This document shows, piece after piece, positions 1 through 10,081 of a stretch of DNA of 64,000 bases. The stretch's first letter is position 1, and each line of letters opens with the position of its first letter. Both the position numbers and the translations under genes were made by a program. The stretch covers positions 11,600,501 to 11,664,500 of the forward strand of contig OZ038528.1 of the NCBI GenBank assembly GCA_964036665.1, read 5' to 3'. The notes beneath the pieces are model-generated. The model saw only the letters and a list, made by a program, of their open reading frames with translations. It ran no database searches and was not told the DNA's origin. This stretch comes from Gordius sp. MW1 (Eukaryota; Nematomorpha; Gordioida; Gordea; Gordiidae).

Positions 1-26
1 CAGAATCAGAAAACTATTACTTTGAA

Positions 27-34
27 ATCATGAT
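27..34. other. 8-bp perfect palindrome ATCATGAT
   Basis: ATCATGAT is its own reverse complement and recurs in almost every monomer just before the first ATCGCA element. Some copies have AATAATGATC instead (for example near 17530, 19240 and 24397), which breaks it; others have lost one or two bases in this stretch (near 38719, 44390 and 46970). No function is known to me. Confidence 0.7.
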
Positions 35-76
35 CGCATAGTGCATTTTTGAAAAATTAAGCACTCACGTTGCGAT
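33..76. other. Nested inverted repeat (potential hairpin/cruciform)
   Basis: AGTGC (40-44) pairs with GCACT (61-65), and ATTTTT (45-50) pairs with AAAAAT (52-57) around a single G at 51. A TAA bulge lies between the two right-hand arms. Outside this, ATCGCA (33-38) is the reverse complement of TGCGAT (71-76). The arrangement recurs in nearly every unit. In the 3-nt-deleted variant (for example near 2450, 8290, 20290 and 30375) the bulge becomes a single A facing an A, so the stem is close to continuous. Extrusion in vivo is inference. Confidence 0.75.
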
Positions 77-95
77 ACAACAAACTAATCGCAAC
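69..95. other. Inverted repeat, 8-bp arms with 11-nt spacer
   Basis: GTTGCGAT (69-76) and ATCGCAAC (88-95) are perfect reverse complements separated by 11 nt. The left arm overlaps TGCGAT, which can also pair with ATCGCA at 33-38, so two alternative pairings compete. A dyad of this form could suit a dimeric DNA-binding protein, but no known site is recognised. The dyad is kept in most monomers. It is weakened where CACGTTGCG becomes CACGGTGCG (near 21682, 23747, 27980, 30388) and where AATCGC becomes ATTCGC (near 2490, 5232, 8325). Confidence 0.75.
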
Positions 96-116
96 AATAA
101 AACGTTGTCTTTTGTC
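96..116 (+). promoter_or_regulatory. AATAAA followed by GT/T-rich tract
   Basis: AATAAA (96-101) is followed at once by CGTTGTCTTTTGTC. In sequence this resembles a eukaryotic cleavage and polyadenylation signal with a downstream GU/U-rich element, though closer together than usual. It recurs in nearly every monomer on the plus strand. It is lost in the ACAAAAAAACG variants (near 13130, 15190, 16223). Chance is plausible in DNA this A/T-rich, and use as a signal is not shown. Confidence 0.3.
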
Positions 117-192
117 AAAATGATAGTTCTCGCAGCTTAAAACCTCTTTTCGGAAGTCAATCGAGGATAATAGGATTCTCAAATTGGCTTCC

Positions 193-274
193 TTTTATAT
201 ATTTTTTCATGCTCTTTCACATAGAATCGAAAAAAAAATATTTTTACCTCAAAATTTTTCACATATTTTTCTTT
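193..274. other. A/T-tract region, predicted bent DNA
   Basis: A TATATA run (193-207) is followed by a run of nine A (230-238), T5 (241-245), AAAATTTTT (251-259), T5 (266-270) and CTTT. The tracts lie about one helical turn apart, the layout that favours intrinsic curvature. This half of the monomer carries most length variation: the A run varies from about 7 to 13, with GAATCG or GAATCA before it and TAAATATTTTT, CAATATTTTT or ATTTTT after it. Curvature was not calculated. Confidence 0.5.
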
Positions 275-820
275 GAACCGTATTCATCCGATGAAAGTTG
301 TCGTTTTCAGACGTGGTTTCCATGATAAAAAGTAAAAATTTATCAGAATCAGAAAACTATTACTTTGAAATCATGATCGCATAGTGCATTTTTGAAAAAT
401 TAAGCACTCACGTTGCGATACAACAAACTAATCGCAACAATAAAACGTTGTCTTTTGTCAAAATGATAGTTCTCGCAGCTTAAAACCTCTTTTCGGAAGT
501 CAATCGAGGATAATAGGATTCTCAAATTGGCTTACTTTTATATATTTTTTTATGCTCTTTCACATAGAATCGAAAAAAATAAATATTTTTACCTTAAAAT
601 TTTTCACATATTTTTCTTTGAACCGTATTCATCCGATGAAAGTTGTCGTTTTCAGACGTGGTTTCCATGATAAAAAGTAAAAATTTATCAGAATCAGAAA
701 ACTATTACTTTGAAATCATGATCGCATAGTGCATTTTTGAAAAATTAAGCACTCACGTTGCGATACAACAAACTAATCGCAACAATAAAACGTTGTCTTT
801 TGTCAAAATGATAGTTCTCG

Positions 821-3565
821 CAGCTTAAAACCTCTTTTCGGAAGTCAATCGAGGATAATAGGATTCTCAAATTGGCATACTTTTATATATTTTTTTAAGC
901 TCTTTCACATAGAATCGAAAAAAATAAATATTTTTACCTTAAAATTTTTCACATATTTTTCTTTGAACCGTATTCATCCGATGAAAGTTGTCGTTTTCAG
1001 ACGTGGTTTCCATGATAAAAAGTAAAAATTTATCAGAATCAGAAAACTATTACCTTGAAATCATGATCGCATAGTGCATTTTTGAAAAATTAAGCACTCA
1101 CGTTGCGATACAACAAACTAATCGCAACAATAAAACGTTGTCTTTTGTCAAAATGATAGTTCTCGCAGCTTAAAACCTCTTTTCGGAAGTCAATCGAGGA
1201 TAATAGGATTCTCAAATTGGCCTACTTTATATATTTTTTCATGCTCTTTCACATAGAATCAAAAAAAAAAATTTTTACCTCAAAATTTTTCACATATTTT
1301 TCTTTGAACCGTATTCATCCGATGAAAGTTGTCGTTTTCAGACGTGGTTTCCTTGATAAAAAGTAAAATTTATCAGAATCAGAAAACTATTACTTTGAAA
1401 TCATGATCGCATAGTGCATTTTTGAAAAATTAAGCACTCACGTTGCGATACAACAAACTAATCGCAACAATAAAACGTTGTCTTTTGTCAAAATGATAGT
1501 TCTCGCAGCTTAAAACCTCTTTTCGGAAGTCAATCGAGGATAATAGGATTCTCAAATTGGCCTACTTTTATATATTTTTTCATGCTCTTTCACATAGAAT
1601 CAAAAAAAAAAATTTTACCTCAAAATTTTTCACATATTTTTCTTTGAACCGTATTCATCCGATGAAAGTTGTCGTTTTCAGACGTGGTTTCCTTGATAAA
1701 AAGTAAAATTTATCAGAATCAGAAAACTATTACTTTGAAATCATGATCGCATAGTGCATTTTTGAAAAATTAAGCACTCACGTTGCGATACAACAAACTA
1801 ATCGCAACAATAAAACGTTGTCTTTTGTCAAAATGATAGTTCTCGCAGCTTAAAACCTCTTTTCGGAAGTCAATCGAGGATAATAGGATTCTCAAATTGG
1901 CCTACTTTTATATATTTTTTCATGCTCTTTCACATAGAATCGAAAAAAATAAATATTTTTACCTCAAAATTTTTCACATATTTTTCTTTGAACCGTATTC
2001 ATCCGATGAAAGTTGTCGTTTTCAGACGTGGTTTCCATGATAAAAAGTAAAAATTTATCAGAATCAGAAAACTATTACTTTGAAATCATGATCGCATAGT
2101 GCATTTTTGAAAAATTAAGCACTCACGTTGCGATACAACAAACTAATCGCAACAATAAAACGTTGTCTTTTGTCAAAATGATAGTTCTCGCAGCTTAAAA
2201 CCTCTTTTCGGAAGTCAATATAGAGGATAATAGGATTCTCAAATTGGCCTACTTTTATATATTTTTTCATGCTCTTTCACATAGAATCGAAAAAAAACAA
2301 TATTTTTACCTCAAAATTTTTCACATATTTTTCTTTCAACCGTATTCATCCGATGAAAGTTGTCGTTTTCAGACGTGGTTTCCATGATAAAAAGTAAAAA
2401 TTTATCAGAATCAGAAAAGTATTACTTTGAAATCATGATCGCCTAGTGCATTTTTGAAAAAAGCACTCACGTTGCGATACAACAAACTATTCGCAACAAT
2501 AAAACGTTGTCTTTTGTCAAAATGATAGTTCTCGCAGCTTAAAACCTCTTTTCGGAAGTCAATCGAGGATAATAGGATTCTCAAATTGGCTTACTTTTAT
2601 ATATTTTTTTATGCTCTTTCACATAGAATCGAAAAAAATAAATATTTTTACCTTAAAATTTTTCACATATTTTTCTTTTAACCGTATTCATCCGATGAAA
2701 GTTGTCGTTTTCAGACGTGGTTTCCATGATAAAAAGTAAAAATTTATCAGAATCAGAAAACTATTACTATGAAATCATGATCGCATAGTGCATTTTTGAA
2801 AAATTAAGCACTCACGTTGCGATACAACAAACTAATCGCAACAATAAAACGTTGTCTTTTGTCAAAATGATAGTTCTCGCAGCTTAAAACCTCTTTTCGG
2901 AAGTCAATCGAGGATAATAGGATTCTCAAATTGGCCTACTTTTATATATTTTTTCATGCTCTTTCACATAGAATCAAAAAAAAAATATTTTTACCTCAAA
3001 ATTTTTCACCTATTTTTCTTTGAACCGTATTCATCCGATAAAAGTTGTCGTTTTCAGACGTGGTTTCCTTGATAAAAAGTAAAAATTTATCAGAATCAGA
3101 AAACTATTACTTTGAAATCATGATCGCATAGTGCATTTTTGAAAAATTAAGCACTCACGTTGCGATACAACAAACTAATCGCAACAATAAAACGTTGTCT
3201 TTTGTCAAAATGATAGTTCTCGCAGCTTAAAACCTCTTTTCGGAAGTCAATCGAGGATAATAGGATTCTCAAATTGGCTTACTTTTATATATTTTTTCAT
3301 GCTCTTTCACATAGAATCGAAAAAAAAAATATTTTTACCTCAAAATTTTTACATATTTTTCTTTGAACCGTATTCATCCGAAGAAAGTTGTCGTTTTCAG
3401 ACGTGGTTTTCATGATAAAAAGTAAAAATTTATCAGAATCAGAAAACTATTACTTTGAAATCATGATCGCATAGTGCATTTTTGAAAAATTAAGCACTCA
3501 CGTTGCGATACAACAAACTAATCGCAACAATAAAACGTTGTCTTTTGTCAAAATGATAGTTCTCG
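821..3565 (+). repeat. 8-monomer HOR (2745 bp), copy 1
   Basis: Anchors are 821, 1166, 1506, 1846, 2191, 2535, 2880 and 3223. The marker series runs: AAGCTC; ACCTTGAAAT with CTACTTTATAT; two 340-bp monomers with TTCCTTGAT and GTAAAATTT; TCAATATAGAGG; a monomer with CGCCTAG, the 3-nt deletion and ATTCGC; one with ACTATGAAAT, CACCTATTT and CCGATAAAAG; and one with TTTTACATATTT, CCGAAGAAAG and TTTTCATGAT. The same series recurs from 3566 and from 6657. Confidence 0.92.
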
Positions 3566-5966
3566 CAGCTTAAAACCTCTTTTCGGAAGTCAATCGAGGA
3601 TAATAGGATTCTCAAATTGGCCTACTTTATATATTTTTTTAAGCTCTTTCACATAGAATCGAAAAAAATAAATATTTTTACCTTAAAATTTTTCACATAT
3701 TTTTCTTTGAACCGTATTCATCCGATGAAAGTTGTCGTTTTCAGACGTGGTTTCCATGATAAAAAGTAAAAATTTATCAGAATCAGAAAACTATTACCTT
3801 GAAATCATGATCGCATAGTGCATTTTTGAAAAATTAAGCACTCACGTTGCGATACAACAAACTAATCGCAACAATAAAACGTTGTCTTTTGTCAAAATGA
3901 TAGTTCTCGCAGCTTAAAACCTCTTTTCGGAAGTCAATCGAGGATAATAGGATTCTCAAATTGGCCTACTTTATATATTTTTTCATGCTCTTTCACATAG
4001 AATCAAAAAAAAAAATTTTTACCTCAAAATTTTTCACATATTTTTCTTTGAACCGTATTCATCCGATGAAAGTTGTCGTTTTCAGACGTGGTTTCCTTGA
4101 TAAAAAGTAAAATTTATCAGAATCAGAAAACTATTACTTTGAAATCATGATCGCATAGTGCATTTTTGAAAAATTAAGCACTCACGTTGCGATACAACAA
4201 ACTAATCGCAACAATAAAACGTTGTCTTTTGTCAAAATGATAGTTCTCGCAGCTTAAAACCTCTTTTCGGAAGTCAATCGAGGATAATAGGATTCTCAAA
4301 TTGGCCTACTTTTATATATTTTTTCATGCTCTTTCACATAGAATCAAAAAAAAAAATTTTACCTCAAAATTTTTCACATATTTTTCTTTGAACCGTATTC
4401 ATCCGATGAAAGTTGTCGTTTTCAGACGTGGTTTCCTTGATAAAAAGTAAAATTTATCAGAATCAGAAAACTATTACTTTGAAATCATGATCGCATAGTG
4501 CATTTTTGAAAAATTAAGCACTCACGTTGCGATACAACAAACTAATCGCAACAATAAAACGTTGTCTTTTGTCAAAATGATAGTTCTCGCAGCTTAAAAC
4601 CTCTTTTCGGAAGTCAATCGAGGATAATAGGATTCTCAAATTGGCCTACTTTTATATATTTTTTCATGCTCTTTCACATAGAATCGAAAAAAATAAATAT
4701 TTTTACCTCAAAATTTTTCACATATTTTTCTTTGAACCGTATTCATCCGATGAAAGTTGTCGTTTTCAGACGTGGTTTCCATGATAAAAAGTAAAAATTT
4801 ATCAGAGTCAGAAAACTATTACTTTGAAATCATGATCGCATAGTGCATTTTTGAAAAATTAAGCACTCACGTTGCGATACAACAAACTAATCGCAACAAT
4901 AAAACGTTGTCTTTTGTCAAAATGATAGTTCTCGCAGCTTAAAACCTCTTTTCGGAAGTCAATATAGAGGATAATAGGATTCTCAAATTGGCCTACTTTT
5001 ATATATTTTTTCATGCTCTTTCACATAGAATCGAAAAAAAACAATATTTTTACCTCAAAATTTTTCACATATTTTTCTTTCAACCGTATTCATCCGATGA
5101 AAGTTGTCGTTTTCAGACGTGGTTTCCATGATAAAAAGTAAAAATTTATCAGAATCAAAAAAGTATTACTTTGAAATCATGATCGCCTAGTGCATTTTTG
5201 AAAAAAGCACTCACGTTGCGATACAACAAACTATTCGCAACAATAAAACGTTGTCTTTTGTCAAAATGATAGTTCTCGCAGCTTAAAACCTCTTTTCGGA
5301 AGTCAATCGAGGATAATAGGATTCTCAAATTGGCTTACTTTTATATATTTTTTTATGCTCTTTCACATAGAATCGAAAAAAATAAATATTTTTACCTTAA
5401 AATTTTTCACATATTTTTCTTTTAACCGTATTCATCCGATGAAAGTTGTCGTTTTCAGACGTGGTTTCCATGATAAAAAGTAAAAATTTATCAGAATCAG
5501 AAAACTATTACTATGAAATCATGATCGCATAGTGCATTTTTGAAAAATTAAGCACTCACGTTGCGATACAACAAACTAATCGCAACAATAAAACGTTGTC
5601 TTTTGTCAAAATGATAGTTCTCGCAGCTTAAAACCTCTTTTCGGAAGTCAATCGAGGATAATAGGATTCTCAAATTGGCCTACTTTTATATATTTTTTCA
5701 TGCTCTTTCACATAGAATCAAAAAAAAAATATTTTTACCTCAAAATTTTTCACCTATTTTTCTTTGAACCGTATTCATACGATAAAAGTTGTCGTTTTCA
5801 GACGTGGTTTCCTTGATAAAAAGTAAAAATTTATCAGAATCAGAAAACTATTACTTTGAAATCATGATCGCATAGTGCATTTTTGAAAAATTAAGCACTC
5901 ACGTTGCGATACAACAAACTAATCGCAACAATAAAACGTTGTCTTTTGTCAAAATGATAGTTCTCG
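3566..5966 (+). repeat. 8-monomer HOR, copy 2 (last monomer replaced)
   Basis: Anchors 3566, 3910, 4250, 4590, 4935, 5279 and 5624 follow copy 1 at offset 2744-2745 with the same markers (TCAATATAGAGG near 4963, CGCCTAG near 5185, CACCTATTT near 5751). A few private changes are visible, for example AGAGTCAG near 4804 and CATACGATAAAAG near 5776. After 5967 the expected TTTTACATATTT/CCGAAGAAAG monomer is missing and a GGCATAC/AAGCTC monomer takes its place, so the copy is seven monomers long before the pattern switches. Confidence 0.88.
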
Positions 5967-6656
5967 CAGCTTAAAACCTCTTTTCGGAAGTCAATCGAGG
6001 ATAATAGGATTCTCAAATTGGCATACTTTTATATATTTTTTTAAGCTCTTTCACATAGAATCGAAAAAAATAAATATTTTTACCTTAAAATTTTTCACAT
6101 ATTTTTCTTTGAACCGTATTCATCCGATGAAAGTTGTCGTTTTCAGACGTGGTTTCCATGATAAAAAGTAAAAATTTATCAGAATCAGAAAACTATTACC
6201 TTGAAATCATGATCGCATAGTGCATTTTTGAAAAATTAAGCACTCACGTTGCGATACAACAAACTAATCGCAACAATAAAACGTTGTCTTTTGTCAAAAT
6301 GATAGTTCTCGCAGCTTAAAACCTCTTTTCGGAAGTCAATCGAGGATAATAGGATTCTCAAATTGGCTTACTTTTATATATTTTTTTATGCTCTTTCACA
6401 TAGAATCGAAAAAAATAAATATTTTTACCTTAAAATTTTTCACATATTTTTCTTTGAACCGTATTCATCCGATGAAAGTTGTCGTTTTCAGACGTGGTTT
6501 CCATGATAAAAAGTAAAAATTTATCAGAATCAGAAAACTATTACCTTGAAATCATGATCGCATAGTGCATTTTTGAAAAATTAAGCACTCACGTTGCGAT
6601 ACAACAAACTAATCGCAACAATAAAACGTTGTCTTTTGTCAAAATGATAGTTCTCG
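5967..6656 (+). repeat. Two-monomer spacer between HOR copies 2 and 3
   Basis: Anchors are 5967 and 6312. The first monomer is of the GGCATAC/AAGCTC type and the second of the GGCTTAC/TTTATGCTC type, the same kinds (order reversed) as those with anchors at 476 and 821. They join the truncated second HOR copy to the third. This is the trace expected of an out-of-register exchange. Confidence 0.75.
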
Positions 6657-9401
6657 CAGCTTAAAACCTCTTTTCGGAAGTCAATCGAGGATAATAGGAT
6701 TCTCAAATTGGCATACTTTTATATATTTTTTTAAGCTCTTTCACATAGAATCGAAAAAAATAAATATTTTTACCTTAAAATTTTTCACATATTTTTCTTT
6801 GAACCGTATTCATCCGATGAAAGTTGTCGTTTTCAGACGTGGTTTCCATGATAAAAAGTAAAAATTTATCAGAATCAGAAAACTATTACCTTGAAATCAT
6901 GATCGCTTAGTGCATTTTTGAAAAATTAAGCACTCACGTTGCGATACAACAAACTAATCGCAACAATAAAACGTTGTCTTTTGTCAAAATGATAGTTCTC
7001 GCAGCTTAAAACCTCTTTTCGGAAGTCAATCGAGGATAATAGGATTCTCAAATTGGCCTACTTTATATATTTTTTCATGCTCTTTCACATAGAATCAAAA
7101 AAAAAATTTTTACCTCAAAATTTTTCACATATTTTTCTTTGAACCGTATTCATCCGATGAAAGTTGTCGTTTTCAGACGTGGTTTCCTTGATAAAAAGTA
7201 AAATTTATCAGAATCAGAAAACTATTACTTTGAAATCATGATCGCATAGTGCATTTTTGAAAAATTAAGCACTCACGTTGCGATACAACAAACTAATCGC
7301 AACAATAAAACGTTGTCTTTTGTCAAAATGATAGTTCTCGCAGCTTAAAACCTCTTTTCGGAAGTCAATCGAGGATAATAGGATTCTCAAATTGGCCTAC
7401 TTTTATATATTTTTTCATGCTCTTTCACATAGAATCAAAAAAAAAAATTTTTACCTCAAAATTTTTCACATATTTTTCTTTGAACCGTATTCATCCGATG
7501 AAAGTTGTCGTTTTCAGACGTGGTTTCCTTGATAAAAAGTAAAATTTATCAGAATCAGAAAACTATTACTTTGAAATCATGATCGCATAGTGCATTTTTG
7601 AAAAATTAAGCACTCACGTTGCGATACAACAAACTAATCGCAACAATAAAACGTTGTCTTTTGTCAAAATGATAGTTCTCGCAGCTTAAAACCTCTTTTC
7701 GGAAGTCAATCGAGGATAATAGGATTCTCAAATTGGCCTACTTTTATATATTTTTTCATGCTCTTTCACATAGAATCGAAAAAAATAAATATTTTTACCT
7801 CAAAATTTTTCACATATTTTTCTTTGAACCGTATTCATCCGATGAAAGTTGTCGTTTTCAGACGTGGTTTCCATGATAAAAAGTAAAAATTTATCAGAAT
7901 CAGAAAACTATTACTTTGAAATCATGATCGCATAGTGCATTTTTGAAAAATTAAGCACTCACGTTGCGATACAACAAACTAATCGCAACAATAAAACGTT
8001 GTCTTTTGTCAAAATGATAGTTCTCGCAGCTTAAAACCTCTTTTCGGAAGTCAATATAGAGGATAATAGGATTCTCAAATTGGCCTACTTTTATATATTT
8101 TTTCATGCTCTTTCACATAGAATCGAAAAAAAACAATATTTTTACCTCAAAATTTTTCACATATTTTTCTTTCAACCGTATTCATCCGATGAAAGTTGTC
8201 GTTTTCAGACGTGGTTTCCATGATAAAAAGTAAAAATTTATCAGAATCAGAAAAGTATTACTTTGAAATCATGATCGCCTAGTGCATTTTTGAAAAAAGC
8301 ACTCACGTTGCGATACAACAAACTATTCGCAACAATAAAACGTTGTCTTTTGTCAAAATGATAGTTCTCGCAGCTTAAAACCTCTTTTCGGAAGTCAATC
8401 GAGGATAATAGGATTCTCAAATTGGCTTACTTTTATATATTTTTTTATGCTCTTTCACATAGAATCGAAAAAAATAAATATTTTTACCTTAAAATTTTTC
8501 ACATATTTTTCTTTGAACCGTATTCATCCGATGAAAGTTGTCGTTTTCAGACGTGGTTTCCATGATAAAAAGTAAAAATTTATCAGAATCAGAAAACTAT
8601 TACTTTGAAATCATGATCGCATAGTGCATTTTTGAAAAATTAAGCACTCACGTTGCGATACAACAAACTAATCGCAACAATAAAACGTTGTCTTTTGTCA
8701 AAATGATAGTTCTCGCAGCTTAAAACCTCTTTTCGGAAGTCAATCGAGGATAATAGGATTCTCAAATTGGCCTACTTTTATATATTTTTTCATGCTCTTT
8801 CACATAGAATCAAAAAAAAAATATTTTTACCTCAAAATTTTTCACCTATTTTTCTTTGAACCGTATTCATCCGATAAAAGTTGTCGTTTTCAGACGTGGT
8901 TTCCTTGATAAAAAGTAAAAATTTATCAGAATCAGAAAACTATTACTTTGAAATCATGATCGCATAGTGCATTTTTGAAAAATTAAGCACTCACGTTGCG
9001 ATACAACAAACTAATCGCAACAATAAAACGTTGTCTTTTGTCAAAATGATAGTTCTCGCAGCTTAAAACCTCTTTTCGGAAGTCAATCGAGGATAATAGG
9101 ATTCTCAAATTGGCTTACTTTTATATATTTTTTCATGCTCTTTCACATAGAATCGAAAAAAAAAATATTTTTACCTCAAAATTTTTACATATTTTTCTTT
9201 GAACCGTATTCATCCGAAGAAAGTTGTCGTTTTCAGACGTGGTTTTGATGATAAAAAGTAAAAATTTATCAGAATCAGAAAACTATTACTTTGAAATCAT
9301 GATCGCATAGTGCATTTTTGAAAAATTAAGCACTCACGTTGCGATACAACAAACTAATCGCAACAATAAAACGTTGTCTTTTGTCAAAATGATAGTTCTC
9401 G
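6657..9401 (+). repeat. 8-monomer HOR (2745 bp), copy 3
   Basis: Anchors 6657, 7002, 7341, 7682, 8027, 8371, 8716 and 9059, ending at 9402, match copy 1 at offset 5835-5836. TCAATATAGAGG lies near 8052, CGCCTAG with the 3-nt deletion near 8277, CACCTATTT near 8844, and TTTTACATATTT with CCGAAGAAAG near 9182-9221. Private changes include CGCTTAG near 6904 and TTTTGATGAT near 9242. Confidence 0.9.
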
Positions 9402-10081
9402 CAGCTTAAAACCTCTTTTCAGAAGTCAATCGAGGATAATAGGATTCTCAAATTGGCCTACTTTATATATTTTTTCATGCTCTTTCACATAGAATCAAAA
9501 AAAAAAAATTTTACCTCAAAATTTTTCACATATTTTTCTTTGAACCGTATTCATCCGATGAAAGTTGTCGTTTTCAGACGTGGTTTCCTTGATAAAAAGT
9601 AAAATTTATCAGAATCAGAAAACTATTACTTTGAAATCATGATCGCATAGTGCATTTTTGAAAAATTAAGCACTCACGTTGCGATACAACAAACTAATCG
9701 CAACAATAAAACGTTGTCTTTTGTCAAAATGATAGTTCTCGCAGCTTAAAACCTCTTTTCGGAAGTCAATCGAGGATAATAGGATTCTCAAATTGGCCTA
9801 CTTTATATATTTTTTCATGCTCTTTCACATAGAATCAAAAAAAAAAATTTTTACCTCAAAATTTTTCACATATTTTTCTTTGAACCGTATTCATCCGATG
9901 AAAGTTGTCGTTTTCAGACGTGGTTTCCTTGATAAAAAGTAAAATTTATCAGAATCAGAAAACTATTACTTTGAAATCATGATCGCATAGTGCATTTTTG
10001 AAAAATTAAGCACTCACGTTGCGATACAACAAACTAATCGCAACAATAAAACGTTGTCTTTTGTCAAAATGATAGTTCTCG
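9402..10081 (+). repeat. Two 340-bp monomers linking HOR zone to repeated block
   Basis: Anchors are 9402 and 9742. Both are of the short 340-bp type with CTACTTTATAT, GAATCAAAAA, TTCCTTGAT and GTAAAATTT. The first has TTTTCAGAAGTC in place of TTTTCGGAAGTC. They precede the second copy of the block that opens the window. Confidence 0.8.

Larger units (their letters stand above)
27..157 (+). other. Conserved core of the monomer
   Basis: Compared by eye across the array, this segment changes little. Its recurrent variants are few: CGCCTAG or CGCAGGG for CGCATAG, loss of 3 nt after TTTTTGAAAAA, ATTCGC for AATCGC, CACGGTGCG for CACGTTGCG, and ACAAAAAAACG for ACAATAAAACG. The rest of the monomer carries most subfamily markers. 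Uneven conservation inside satellite monomers can reflect protein binding or structural constraint, but that reading is inference. A per-column alignment of all copies was not computed. Confidence 0.6.
1..343 (+). repeat. Reference monomer (first full unit)
   Basis: This is the unit used here as a map, taken from the CAGAATCAG motif at 1 to the next one at 344. It contains about 105 G+C in 343 bp. In order it holds: an ATCATGAT palindrome (27-34), a hairpin-forming dyad (40-65), a second dyad (69-95), AATAAA with a GT-rich tract (96-116), the anchor (133-144), the TTCGGAAGTCAATCGAGG segment (about 149-166), a TATATA-containing T-rich run (193-207), phased A and T tracts (230-274), and the GAACCGTATTCATCCGATG segment (275-293). 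Diagnostic variants elsewhere cluster from about 160 to 343 and in the first 25 bases. Confidence 0.9.
1..1850 (+). repeat. Block repeated 9949 bp downstream, copy 1
   Basis: Anchors 133, 476, 821, 1166, 1506 and 1846 match 10082, 10425, 10770, 11115, 11455 and 11796 at offset 9949-9950. Monomer types correspond in order: GGCTTCC, GGCTTAC with TTTATGCTC, GGCATAC with AAGCTC, ACCTTGAAAT with the shortened CTACTTTATAT, then GAATCAAAAA types. Similarity ends at about 1850. The left edge is not seen because the window begins inside the block. Confidence 0.85.

Noticed and set aside
149-166. Possible CENP-B box at TTCGGAAGTCAATCGAGG
   Set aside because: The known box needs TTCG, four bases, A, two bases, then CGGG. 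Here the spacing from TTCG to the next CG is nine bases instead of seven, the central A is absent and the end reads CGAGG. I do not call it.
193-207. TATATA run as a promoter in each unit
   Set aside because: TATA-like strings are expected in DNA this A/T-rich, and no linked initiator or coding region follows. There is no evidence of use.
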